NCBI GenBank assembly: GCA_026826555.1
Contig: JAKSZT010038599.1
Span: 3,560,785 to 3,624,784 of the forward strand
Length of the DNA stretch: 64,000 nucleotides
Reading direction: 5' to 3'
DNA from: Tolypeutes matacus
Lineage: Eukaryota; Chordata; Mammalia; Cingulata; Chlamyphoridae
Shown piece after piece: positions 46,341-58,060 of the stretch (position 1 is its first letter; the number at the start of each line of letters is the position of its first letter). The notes under the pieces are model-generated. The model did not search any database, was not told the DNA's origin, and saw nothing but the letters and a program-made list of their open reading frames with translations. The position numbers and the translations under genes are program-made.

Positions 46341-46509
46341 TCCATTCGTGTTATATGTTCCTCTAATCTCTCCTAACTTCAGGGATCAAGATTATCACTT
46401 CTGACTCTTATGTTTTCTTTGATCAAAACATGCTCCTAGAAAATTATCTTCCAAAATTCACTCATTCTAAAATGCAAATTTAAGTCATTTGAACTTGTCT
46501 CAGGTTTAT

Positions 46510-46665
46510 TAATTTGCTGTTAATAAGATAATAGCTGTGTGGCAGATATTACTTTGCCAGTTTTAAAACACAAGAAAACTAAAGCACAGGTAGTTCAGTT
46601 AAGTTGTACAGAGTCACACAGTAAACACTGCAACTTGATTTAATTCAAGCAATTGAAGCTTCGGA
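46510..46665 (-). mobile_element. MIR SINE relic
   Basis: Antisense MIR: GCAGATATTACTTTGCCAGTTTTAAAACACAAGAAAACTAAAGCACAGGTAGTTCAGTTAAGTTGTACAGAGTCACACAGTAAAC. Confidence 0.82.
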
Positions 46666-47309
46666 GACTCTATTCTTTCCCAATAATTCCTCCTACTTAT
46701 CATGATAGAATGAAACCCTAGTTCTCTCCTCAAAGAATGTCAAGAATCAGTGGCAGAGGGCAGCTGGAGGAAGGTTACATTGTGCAGGGTTTCTGAAATA
46801 CAGAATTTGAAAATTCTTTTATAAGACCTTTGGGAAAACTGGAAGAATATATTCCTGCTATGGTTCTTAACTTTAACCAGTGCAATCTTATAAATATTAA
46901 TGCAAGAATTTACCTTTTATTATTAGCTACATACCTCATGATTGCCCATTGAATATATTTAGAATCAAGTTACTTTAAAAAATTTATAATCCATTTTATG
47001 TTTCCCTAAGCATTCTGCCATATATTAGCTTAGATTGTCCCTCACTGAGGTGTTTGTATGATGTAAATATTGCTTAATCCTGCTTTAGAGAGTGTATAGT
47101 ATGTCATTGGGACTTATTGATTTTTCCATTTGCTTAGGCCCAGAGTGCATATAAATACAAATTTAATACTAATGTACAACTCACCATTCTTTGCAAAACA
47201 CGCACTATAGAATATTAATAAAGAGATTGAAAGTTTAAAATTCAAAGTATACATGACATATAACAGTATAGAGAAATTCTGATGTATCATGATAAAATTG
47301 GTATGTAAT

Positions 47310-47470
47310 GTTAGGATAAAAGGATAAAGGCCTTGGACACAAATCCAATCATTTTTCAATACTGGCTCCACTATTTACTAGACCTTGAGCTTGTTACTTA
47401 ACTTCTTTTTACTACAATTTTCTGTATAACATATATAATAGCTCATGTTAATGGTGATGAATATAAATTA
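47310..47470 (+). mobile_element. MIR SINE relic
   Basis: Sense MIR: ACTGGCTCCACTATTTACTAGACCTTGAGCTTGTTACTTAACTTC, followed by a decayed tail. Confidence 0.78.
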
Positions 47471-47934
47471 TTTCTATCATATGAAAAAAAAGCTTTTTAC
47501 CATTACTTTCATACCTTTAGCCTCTTTCTTCTCCAAAATAATTCTGCCATATTTACTGTTGATTTGTTGGTGGCTGTTATGCGGTGCTTATTTTATGCTT
47601 TCTTTATCTTAAAATGGAAATAAAGTTAATAGCTGTTAGTATTTGCAGTATATTAATGACCCTAACCTATTAGGACAAAAACACTAATTATCACATATAT
47701 TCCAAACTGATTTTCAGTTCTTAACTCTAAAACCTTTCTCTAGACTGTGTTAGCATTCACTCCCACATCTATTGTAACACTTATTGGGTTATATTCTATT
47801 TGTGAATAAGTCTAATTCCCTTATAAAACTGAAAGGATTTTATCCCTTCTTTTTCTTAATCCCTGGACTTGTTATATTGGAAGTGCTTATATCAATCAGG
47901 TTTCTATTCAGGTTTTTAAACTCAGTATCTTGCA

Positions 47935-48300
47935 AATGTTTAGCTTTCAGGGCCCCTTCACATACTTAAAAGCTTGAGGACTGCAAAAAGCTTTTGTTTA
48001 TGTTGGTTAAATCTATCTGCACTTACTGTTTTAAAAATAGACATTTACTAATTGTTAAAATGTTTATTAATTTAAAATGAATAAGTACATTACATGTTAT
48101 ATATGCAGCAAATTTTTAAATATGCATATTTTCCAAAATAATATAATTCTTTGAAAATAGTTGCATCATTTTACATTTTTGCTAATCTCTTTAATGTCTG
48201 ACCTAATAGGAGACAAATAGATTCTCATACATTTCTGCATTCAGTCTGTTGTAGTATTTTGTTTCAGCTGAAATATTTGAACAAAAAACACAACCTTATA
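47935..48300 (+). mobile_element. Ancient interspersed repeat (class uncertain, DNA-transposon-like)
   Basis: CTTGAGGACTGCAAAAAGCTTTTGTTTATGTTGGTTAAATCTATC ... TTTTACATTTTTGCTAATCTCTTTAATGTCTGACCTAATAGGAGACAAATAGATTCTCATA is a sequence I recognise as a mammal-wide repeat, probably a non-autonomous DNA transposon, though the family name escapes me. Confidence 0.5.
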
Positions 48301-48329
48301 TACAAAGTTTATTTCTACCATTCCAAAAT

Positions 48330-49305
48330 CCCCTTACCCTCTGTCAGCACCTTAGCTTGATCTGATTTTTACCTTATTGGATGTCCCATGTTTCATTTCC
48401 ACAGGACCAACTTCTTACTGGTCTTATCTTGATTTAGTTACTTTTCCTTGACCCCATTAAATAGCAGTAATCTAATCTTCCCTTGGTAATCAAGTTCAAT
48501 CACCCTAGCCAGAACAGTAACTCCCCTATTTGCATTTTCTGATCCATGAAAAGTTCAAGGTGCCCAAGAGGAAGTTTCAGCAACAGTTTAATGAAATTAT
48601 GGCTGTATTACAAATTGGAAACATTTCTCCCTTGAGAATTCACCAAGTAATGGGAAAAGGAAGCAAAAAAAAAACCCCAAAAAAACAAACAAAAAAAAAA
48701 CATAAGCAAGTTACTAGGTATAATTTGAGATACTCAAAACCTTCAGGTCTTGGTAAAAATACCCCTTGATACTGGCAAAGGGAAAAGTGCCATATGTTGG
48801 TTACTGACTGAAGACATGTATCATGTTTTAAAGGATAGTTCCCCAAGCTCTCAAAATGGTATCTCTGCATCATAACTGCACTTTCAGTATGCTATTCCAC
48901 TCTTCTATCAGGTTGACTGTGTGTGAGGTACATGGTAAGACAAACTGCATGGAGTGAGCTCAGTCTCACTGTTATCTTGGTAACATTAGTTCAGAGGCAG
49001 TGAGCTTGGAGTTAACATGTAATAAAGAAATAATCTATAAGTCTACAAATGGTTGTATTAACATAATTGATTGAGGTGGGGAAAACAAACCATATTCAGA
49101 TAAATTCTCTATTACCATGATGATGAACAACTTCCTCTTCTATAAAGGAATTTTATGTAATCACATTTTGCCATGTGGTTAACAGGTCCACTTGGGTAGT
49201 GGTGTCAAATCAAGAGTTCATTGTTGCTCTCTGCTGTTTGCAAGGTAGGCACTCAATGGGGATGGTAGTCAGATCGGTGTTGGTTAGGCAAAACACATCT
49301 TGAAA
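48330..49305 (-). pseudogene. ERVL pol relic: integrase and dUTPase part
   Basis: Minus-strand remains of an ERVL-type endogenous retrovirus. Around 49170-49250 the translation shows the second half of the integrase zinc finger (a C-x2-C pair, followed by residues QQRAT). Near 48855-48935 is the region of the integrase catalytic glutamate (HVPHTQST..., then WNS.LK). At about 48480-48600 a dUTPase-like segment (KLPLGHLELFMDQ) follows; a dUTPase after integrase is characteristic of ERVL. Many stops and frameshifts, including an A/C-rich expansion near 48665-48700. It is separated from the upstream pol by the LTR at 49311-49815. Confidence 0.82.
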
Positions 49306-49310
49306 CCATG

Positions 49311-49815
49311 TGTCATAGATTGAATCATGTAACAGAACAAATGATCTGTTCTTAATCTTAATCTCTATTCCTCTGAGTTTGAACCCACTTGAAACTAGTG
49401 TCTTTGAATATGCTGAATTAAATCAGGGAGTCATCGTATTTCTGAAAAGGATTCTGTTTTGGTGTGGCCACTGAATCAGGATAGGCATTGACCTATATTA
49501 CTGGAGACCATAAATAAGAATTTGGACATCTCGGTAGAAAAAAGAAACTGGAAGAAGCCAGAAGTCAGGACAAACTGGAGGAGCAGATACAAGGAAAGAG
49601 AGATCCTCATGTGATGGGAGGCAGAGATGCAAGCCAAGGAATCCCAGGGATTTCAGCAAGCCAGCATCAGAATGCTACAGACTCCTGCAAGAAAACATGG
49701 CCTTACCAATGCCTTAATTTTGTATTTTTAGTCTCTGAAAATCTGAGATAATAAATTCTTGTTGTTAAGCCAAACAGTGTATGACTTTTCTCAGTTACCC
49801 TAGCAAACTAAGACA
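49311..49815 (+). mobile_element. Solo LTR inserted in the ERVL provirus
   Basis: 505 bp with TG...CA termini (TGTCATAGATTGAATCATG to AACTAAGACA) and a perfect 5-bp duplication CCATG at 49306-49310 and 49816-49820. AATAAA lies at 49750-49755, about 60 bases from the end, with TTGTTGTTAAGCC just after it, a MaLR/ERVL-like ending. It interrupts the antisense ERVL integrase, so it is younger than that provirus. Confidence 0.88.
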
Positions 49816-49820
49816 CCATG

Positions 49821-51900
49821 CTTAGCCTTTATCTCTGTTGCTAAGACTTCTTTGTACATGCGTTCAATAAGAAATTACCAGGGTAGATAGGGAAAGAAGA
49901 CTGATATCCAGAGGACTGGTCATCTTGTCTAATTGAGTATTAAAACCCACTCCAAGAGGTCTATCCACGGACCTCTTTTTGAGACCTCATTGTCACCAGT
50001 CTTTTAAATTTATTCTAAACTTGTCACTGAGTTGCTAGGCAATCTATTAAATGACTACACATGAAATATTTTATATTCATTCCTCAGGCCCCTTTTTCTT
50101 CCAAGCAAAATGGAAACAAAACAGATATCATATGCCCAAAGTTTTGTCCTCTTGGAAAATTTCTCTTTACTACTGTTTTTCATTGCTTCCCCAAAGAATA
50201 AAAGAATAAAATTATAGCTTGTGCCAGAGTACCTTGAAAAAGCATCTGTTAGTCCATGATTTTTCTTCTTCTGTTGAAAGAAGGATTGAATTAGAAGGAG
50301 ATGGCAAAGCATCAGGACTAATTACCATAGTAGTCTGAGGTACCTGCTTATGAATCTTAGTTGTGTCTTTTTGACCTGCAAAGCCTGGTGCCATATAAAC
50401 TGTTTCTTCTTTTAATAGAATGCTCAGCTTAATTATATAGGTGTCATACAGCATCTAGTTTATTATGGTCAGTGTAATTATCATAGTCATTTGATGTTTC
50501 AGATCAAATATGTCTACCATAGAACAGTTACAAGTCAGGATCTGCTTCCTAACAGGTATTGGCAGAAAAAGACATGGCTTTGCTCCAACACTCTAGGAAT
50601 CTGTACTGTGAACTTTCCAGTGGTACTATATAAAGGTTACATACAACATCTCTGTTTGCTATAGATTCTTCAAGTATCATCTTGTCTGCAGTAAGTTTAA
50701 GGGACATAATGGCTTGCATCACAGCCTGGACCTGTTGCAGAGCCTTTCCTTTCCTATACTTACTCAAAACTGGCATTCTCCTGATTACCTGGTAGATAGG
50801 TCAGAACCACACATCCAAAGGTGGTATATGTTGCATCCAAAATCTGAAGATGCACACTAAGCCTCTTTATTTGTGATGGATGGATTAAGATGGAACAAAT
50901 TGTCATTCATTTTGGAAGTGATATCCTAAGAGAACATTGAATTTCTGGAAAATTTACCAATAAGGTTTTTATGTAAAATTTCATGGTATTTATTTCCCAA
51001 ACTTCTGCATTCATGTGTCTTATTAAAATATCTATGGTACAGTTTCTCATGCCTACAGGCGTATCAAGGTAACTGAGGTCTCTTCAGACTACATTATGAC
51101 AAAGAACAGGATATTTGACATACCCTTGAGTAAAGTTGTAAAACCATCCAAACCAGGTGAAGGAGAGCCCATTTCTTACTAAATGGAATTGGAAAACAAA
51201 TAAACAAAAAGAAGTAAGTACCAAGTAAATGAAAACGTGTTAATTTTTCCAATAAAGATGTAGCATTTGGACCTTCAGTGATGGATAGCAACATCTTATT
51301 AAGTTTATGGTAACATATAATTATTCTCAAAGATCCATCAAACATATTTTACTGGCCAAAGAAATAAGATAACTGAGGATATAATTGAAATCACAAAACT
51401 TGACATTTTCAAATTTTTTGAGGTAACATTAATATATTCAATTTTCTCTTGGGTATAGTATTGATTTTATTTTGACTTACTGGTGGAGACAGAAAATAAA
51501 ATGGGGGATGTTCTGATGACGTCCATTTGACCTTTCCTTAACATAAGAATGTTAGGAATAATTGTGGGAATAATTGTGGAGATCCTGCTAACTATTCATG
51601 ATGTCTTCTCTAACCACACTTTCAGGAAGTGAGACTCTAAAAGCAGGATGGCTCAAGGGACCATGTGGAGAAGGATTGCCTAAAACCTTCACCTGTCATC
51701 TGATTTCCATCCATCCCCACTCCCAGTGGTGGTCACCTGGGAGAGTTAGTATCTAATAATCCCAGTATATCTTTGTTTTTCCAGTCTCCTAAGGCCCAGA
51801 CATTTATACATAGTCACACATTCTTCTGGGGAAGGATTGGAGAAAATCTATATTATCAATGTACTTACTTGTGCCCACTACTACAGGCCATTGTTTAACA
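49821..51900 (-). pseudogene. ERVL pol relic: reverse transcriptase and RNase H part
   Basis: Minus-strand ERVL pol. At 51345-51290 the translation MFDGSLRIIICYHKLNK is the conserved RT entry block. At about 50560-50770 is the connection domain (KALQQVQAVMQ, then FLECWSKAMSFSA). At 50055-50440 is the RNase H start, split between two frames, with LSTEEEKSW in one and LTDAFSRYSGT in the other (an aspartate-centred TD motif where the family has its first catalytic residue). The catalytic YxDD box is not intact in any frame. Dead element. Confidence 0.85.
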
Positions 51901-53440
51901 CAGATTTCAATTTTCTAAACAATCAAGCCCTTTAAACCAACCTTGAGTGTATGGCCAATATATTAAATACCAAATCCTGGATTAAAATGACTGCTTTCAT
52001 AAATTTGTTCCACTTCAATTTTATATTTTATCCTACTTGATTTAACACCCTCAAAGGAGGCATAATCTTGTCTTGTCTTTGGTATATAGGCTATCTCTTC
52101 CTATCTGTTATGTTTCTTAGTCGTGATTCTGGCACACCACATGCAATGAAGGATAGTGGGGGAGTAGCATTACCTTGTAAAGCAACTTGGTCAAATCTGT
52201 AATGTGTCTCTATACCAAAAATTGCTAGTTTTTTCAGCAGAAGTGCCTCTTCCACTGGAGGTGGGATTCATGGGTATTTTGGATGCAGGTTTCCAGTTTT
52301 GTCTATATTTACCAAAATGTCCCCAAACGATGTTTCCAAATCCCACTTCTTCCCAACCTGTGCCCTATTCTAAGCCTAAGAGACTTGGAAGTCGCACATT
52401 TAACTGGCCTATATTTCTTAACCTTCCTTGCAACCTTAAAAGATATGATTAAGACTAACCTGGAAATTTACTGCTTCTCAACATATATCTGCAATGGAAA
52501 TGTATGCCCTTGGATTACCTTTTTTGTTTTTGTAAGTTCTCGGCCACAGTGACAGACAGTCTACCTCACAGTCTTTGTATATTGTATACTGATCAAGAAC
52601 AATCAACACCTGATCACACAAAACTTCTCTTGGCACTCCAATCAAAGCCACGATCCAAGGCCAACCTCAAGGACATGTGGTCTATGCAGTCATACAGGGC
52701 TCTGACTTACAAGGGCCCAGAACTTGTTTTAATGCTCTGTTGTTACTGTCTTCAAATTCTCAATTATGTTTAAACAAGGGGCCCTACATTTTCATTTTGC
52801 ACTAAGCCTCCACAAATTATGTAGCCAGTCAGCTAGCAACGATGGTAATTTGAGTAACTGTGGTGCCAATGAATAAGAGATTATCACTGTTCCACTGTCT
52901 CCAGCAAGGATATTATCCACATGTTCAACTACTCTATAACCAATCTGGTTCCAGAATCTTACTGAGCTTCTGTTTGCTGATGCTGCTCTTGCAACCAACT
53001 ATTCTAATTATTAGAGCCTTGGAAGAAACAAAGTTGCACTCAGGTTGCTCAACTGAAAATATTTCATTTAAGACATTATTTATAGTTCTGTGAGCAGACT
53101 TTAGGGAAACAACAAGGGAGACTGAGTTTTCTTGATACTAGCAATAGTGAGAAGGGCCTTTGGTCAAGAAATTATAGTTGTGAAAGGACACAGCCACTAC
53201 CAGAACTGCAGTCGATGCAATCCTGGAATAAAGAAAAAAACAATATGGCCTTTTTCTCATTAGTGAAACCCAACTGGAAGCTAGTCTGCAAAGGATCCCC
53301 AGTTTGACCTTCAAGGTCCTCAGATACTAGGGACCTAAGAGCAGAGAAGGTTGGAGAATGGTTCTGGTGGCCAAGGACAACAGGAAAAAAAAACATGTAA
53401 AATGAGATTTTAATGCTCTCTGAAACTCCTGTATGCTTTT
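51901..53440 (-). pseudogene. Probable upstream ERVL part (protease/gag region)
   Basis: Lies directly upstream of ERVL pol on the minus strand with no obvious boundary. Open stretches at 52792-52998 and 53172-53396 on the minus strand and a relatively GC-rich composition fit a decayed gag-pro region, but I see no diagnostic DTG protease motif or zinc knuckle. I could not locate a 5' LTR. Plus-strand frames of up to 89 codons here are shadows. Confidence 0.45.
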
Positions 53441-54950
53441 GAATTTGGTTCCTTGTATCATGGAATGTTTGCTTAGCATGGAAGAGCTACGGGAGTATAA
53501 TGAGGAGAAAAAAAAGTTTTAATTACCTTGAAGTTCTTAAGCTATAACAAATGCCTCCTCACCTTCCTTTTAGCTTACTTAGTATAATGATGAGAGCTGT
53601 ACGTTAATCTCCTTTTGACCCCTAATTACTCTATTTTAGCATGTGTAATTGAGAGAAAATGTGAATAAAAGAATTGTTCATAGAATTTATGTATGGAGCC
53701 TTTTTAAATTTATTAGACCATCAGGTATTTTTTGGTGATTATCAAAGGACAATTTGCTTATATTTTTTCACCCCATGCCTAAAATGTATTTATCCTTTTG
53801 CTATATTCTAGTCATTAAAATATTGGCTTATTTCTTGGTATTTTTTTTTTAATTTTAGTATCTCTGTATTCTTTATAGGTGTATAAGTTAAATAGATTTT
53901 AAAATAACTTTGAATTTAAGTTCCCCAAACACCTTCGTTTTCTGTTTAAAGTTCTAGTATTGAAACAAAAGCAGTATAATACATGTTTTTTTTTTTAGCA
54001 TAATGTAAAAGATACTAGAAATGCTGATTCAAACAATGACACAATTAAACTATATATGGGCAAGTGATTGAGATATCCTCTTTCTCTTTGACCTTCCAGT
54101 ATTTCTTGGAAATGTGCTCACAAATAGAAGAAAAGGTTTTACTAAATGCTTATTTTGGTCTATTTTTTATTTATTTCAATTTGATTAGTACTATAAAAGG
54201 ATTAAATTCACAGTATCAACTTTGGTTGGCTAATGCAATGTAGATAATCTTCTAGAGAAAACAGCTGTTCATGTCTTAGGCAGATGGAAGGGGGGATGAA
54301 ATGTCCAGTTTTCTAAACAGCTGAACATATGTCTAAAACTATACTACTACTAAGGTTTGTGCATTAACAAAATAACTTAGGCTCAAATGCCCTCAAAGGG
54401 TATAGTTCTCTACAATGTAAAGTAAAAGTTATTATTAATTAAGTAAGTAATTAAATGTATGCTATGAAAAATAGATTGGTCCCTATCATTTAGATTTATT
54501 GCAATTGAAAGCAAATAGAATAAAAAGAAAAGCTAATTTTAATTAGTGTTAAAGAAAATCAACTTCATTTTTAATTTACTTTAAAAATAATTCTACAGGG
54601 GAAGCCTGGGGACATGCAAATCTATAAGATCTATAAGATCTCTATTATGTCCTTATTTTAAAAAGCATCTTCTAGAATTTACCAGGCTCTTTTTGCCAAA
54701 GAGCTCAAGTCAGTAGTGAATGTGGAGCTTATGAAAGAACATTGACTCCACCAGATTATGAGGGGTTCACAAAACATAAAGAAAGCTTTTAATGAATGCA
54801 TGGTGCTTAGCACCTGCCTGGCTACTCCATTCACTCACTAAGGAAATATGTTGGCAGGAGTTGATGACAACAGATTTATAAATTGCAATGGAAATAGTAC
54901 GACCCTGATTCTTTTTTTTTCCTATGTGTGTTTATGGTTGTGTGTGGTGG
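53441..54950. other. Anonymous AT-rich sequence
   Basis: No gene recognised. Contains a short tandem ATCTATAAG duplication near 54619-54640. Confidence 0.55.
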
Positions 54951-54954
54951 GGAG

Positions 54955-55325
54955 GGGTAACTTATATACTAAAAATTCTCTGTGCATCCCTTCTTAAATA
55001 TACAATTCAGTGGTTTAATTACATTCACAAAGTTATACCTCTAACACCACCATCCATTGCCATAATTATCCATCACCCCAAACAGAAAACTCCATACCAA
55101 TTAAACATTAATGCCCCATTATACTACCCCAGTCCCCTAGTAACCTGTATTCTAGTATTTGACTCTATGAATTTGAATATTTTGCTTATTTCATGTGTGA
55201 GGTCATTTTCTGGCTGGCTTATTTCACTCAGCATTATGTCTTTGAGGTTCATACATGTTGTAGCATATATCATAATTCTATTCCTTTTTATGGCTGAGTA
55301 ATGATCCACTGTATGTATATACCGT
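54955..55325 (-). mobile_element. L1 ORF2 C-terminus and 3'-UTR start, antisense
   Basis: The minus-strand frame 55309-55124 encodes MDHYSAIKRNRIMIYATTCM followed by NLKDIMLSEIS, the well-known L1 ORF2 C-terminal block (YSAIKRN...). The plus-strand text (CAAAGTTATACCTCTAACACC, TTATTTCACTCAGCATTATG, TTCATACATGTTGTAGCATATATCATAATTC) is the familiar antisense L1M 3' region. The 125-codon plus-strand frame opposite is a shadow. Confidence 0.9.
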
Positions 55326-55506
55326 AACTACCTTTATACTTGTATAAAGGAAGAGGAAAATCATGAAAAAAAATGTCCTCTGAAGAAGCATGGTGGATGG
55401 AGGTAAACAAGAAGACCAGGCACCAGAAATAAAAGAGATTAGGATTCCAAGGATAAGATTTGTTTTGTACCACAGTGTCCTGGATTTGATATTGTTAGAG
55501 CAGTAA

Positions 55507-55978
55507 TGTCCTAGTTTCCTAGGCCTGCCACTAAAAAAGTACAACCAACTATATGTCTTAAAACAACAAAAATTTATTGTCTCACAGTTCTGGAGGCTAG
55601 AAGTCCAAAATCAAGGTATCATCTTCAAGTACCATATTTCATCTGAAACCTGTGGAGGAGAATAATCCCTTGCCTCTTCTGGCTGCTGGCATTTGTTGAC
55701 AATCCTTGGTGTTTCTTGGCTTGTGGAGATGCCTCATTCTAGTCTCTGCCTCCTCCATCTTCACACAGCCTTCTCATCAGAGTGTTTTGGTCCCTGTGAC
55801 CAAATTTCTTCACCTTCTAAGGGCATGAGTCATATTGGATTAGGCCCATTCTAATCCTGTTTGGCCTTATAATAACTAACACATCTTCAGGACCCTATTT
55901 CCAAATAAGGTCACATTCACAGGTTTGGAAGTTAGGAGTTTTACACATCTTTTAATGGGCACAATCCAACCCATAACA
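55507..55978 (-). mobile_element. Complete solo LTR (ERVL/MaLR-like), antisense
   Basis: TG...CA termini on the plus strand (TGTCCTAGTTTCCTAGGCC to AACCCATAACA) and a perfect 5-bp target duplication AGTAA at 55502-55506 and 55979-55983. On the minus strand it reads TGTTATGGGTTGGATTGTGCC and ends with a polyadenylation-signal region (complement of AAATTTATTGTCTC near 55569). Better preserved than its relative at 5200-5591. Confidence 0.88.
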
Positions 55979-55983
55979 AGTAA

Positions 55984-57845
55984 TAAAAGGCCCTTGCTTT
56001 GGTCTGCTACAGTTTATCCAAGTAGACATAATCATCTAATAGTTTTTGTCAAATGTCTCACTTGCCATGTATTTTTTCAATAATTAATAACTAAACCTTA
56101 CCCTAGGAGCCAGGAATAAAAACAGTAAAAAAACCCACATCATTTCTCTGCCCTCAGAGATCTTAGGTTGAGTAAGAGAGAAAATACAGTTTGATTTAGC
56201 AATGATAGTAAATTAAGTAAATTACTAACAAATAACAATCAATATTAATTAATAACAAGGAATGTTTTTGAATATCTTGCTGGCTTTGCTAATCTGAAGA
56301 AGTTGGCTTTAGATATTTTTCCTGCCTTAAGAATAAAAGACAGAAGTTCTGTTTCCTTTAAATTCTAAAATTGATTCACTCCCTTCTTGAGCTGATTTAT
56401 TCCACTTTGCTTTTATTATTGACTTTGGCAATTTCTTATTTCAACCACTCTTTTGTGTAATGAAATTCTTTTGAATTGCCTATAGGCTCGTCTTGTACTG
56501 TACTTAATTTCAATGCATGAACTTGTGTTTTTAAATGAGTTACTCTTTCAAGCAGAAGATCTCTTTTTCTCTTCTACAGATTTCAGATTTTTTTGTGTTT
56601 CTTCAAGATCTCACATATTGACCTCTTTTTTTCCTGAGACACTGTAGGCTTTCAAAGAGTGAAGCTTAAGCAGGCAATTAGAAGCAATGAAGCACAAAAT
56701 TGCTCATGCAAGAAATATCATCATTTTCCTTGTGCATCTGAAAATAAGGGATTTATGCTGTCCAATCATAAGCTAACCAGTAGGATGAGCGTATACAACC
56801 ATGCACAACCTATCATTACATTTTAACAAATTCAACGGAGGGTTTGGTAACCACAATTATATACTGATAAACACCTCCTTGCTGATTTGCCTTTCTGCTT
56901 ACTATGAAAGCTTTTATTTGCTCTCTATAACATGCCTTTGACCTCTAACCCTCCACACTATATATGACAAAACTTTTTCAAGGTAGATTAATAGCATTTG
57001 CAAGCAGACTTTCAATTTTTCCAAGATTTACTTCTTAAATATACACAGTAAAAGACCAAGCTCTAGGGAGGAAAGAAGTGGGCAAAGAGCCAGTAAATCC
57101 TTTCCAGCTCCTACTCTTTTGCAATCTGTTTAAGTTCTGCTGGATTTAATAGCCGAACTGGGAGTAGAGCCCAGTCTAGACCCTGGTCCACTAGTTTCCA
57201 CATTAAACAGCTGCATTCTCAATTGCTCTTCATTTAAATAGATAACTGAATATATTCTGATCTTCTAAGCCCAGTATTTTCTGTACAGATTTTTTTTGTT
57301 GTCATTGGAAGCTCAATGGCAGAATTAGGTCATATCAGTGCCCATCTTTTGCCCTCACAACCCTCAAAATTTTATTCTGGCTCACTGCCATCTCTATTCC
57401 TGACTTCTCAATCATTTTCTTTCTATGGATTTCTCAACTGTATTTTTCAGTCTCATAACTATGCTCTCAAATTTTCACAATTTTTCAAAGTATCAGGGAG
57501 ATATTTTATTATACTATTGCCTGATTCCTAGATAAGTAATACTATAGAATGGAAGAAGCACTAGATTAGGAATTATAAAAAAATATTTTCCCTTCATCAC
57601 TAAAGTTGCATAATTTTGGATAAGAATATGACCTTTTCTGACCTTATTTTGTTAAATATGATTAAAGGGTAATGATAATGCTTTCGCTTATCAGAAGGAG
57701 TTGTGTATGTGAATAAATATCAAATGAGAGGCATATAAATTCTTTGTACACTGTAAATCAATAAAAATATTTTATGAAGATGATGAATATTATTAATCAC
57801 AGATTGAATTGATTGATATAATACTGATAGGATTTTTTTTACCAG
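55984..57845. other. Anonymous AT-rich sequence
   Basis: 56090-56175 vaguely resembles an ancient L2-class block. No gene recognised; the 71-codon plus frame 57316-57531 has no domain. Confidence 0.5.
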
Positions 57846-57849
57846 CTTT

Positions 57850-58060
57850 GTTTGCAATTTTTCCCTACCAGTATCATTGACCATTCCTCCAGCCCTCAGC
57901 CCAACAAATCTTGCAAGGTCTATTTCAAATTCTACCTCTTCCATAAAGCTTTCCCAGGAATTCCATAAGTCTTGAGCTTGTCACATATTGACTACCAATA
58001 GCACTTATTATGACATATATATTGTTAAAATGTCAAAGACAATTGATTTATCATTTTTAA
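57850..58060 (+). mobile_element. L2 LINE relic
   Basis: CTATTTCAAATTCTACCTCTTCCATAAAGCTTTCCCAGGAATTCC (57920-57964) followed by GAGCTTGTCACATATTGACTACCAATAGCACTTATTATGAC is the decayed L2 block AAATGTCACCTCCTC..GAAGCCTTCCC. Confidence 0.65.

Noticed and set aside
54924..55301. 125-codon plus-strand frame
   Set aside because: It lies opposite the L1 ORF2 C-terminus, which is clearly coding-derived on the minus strand.
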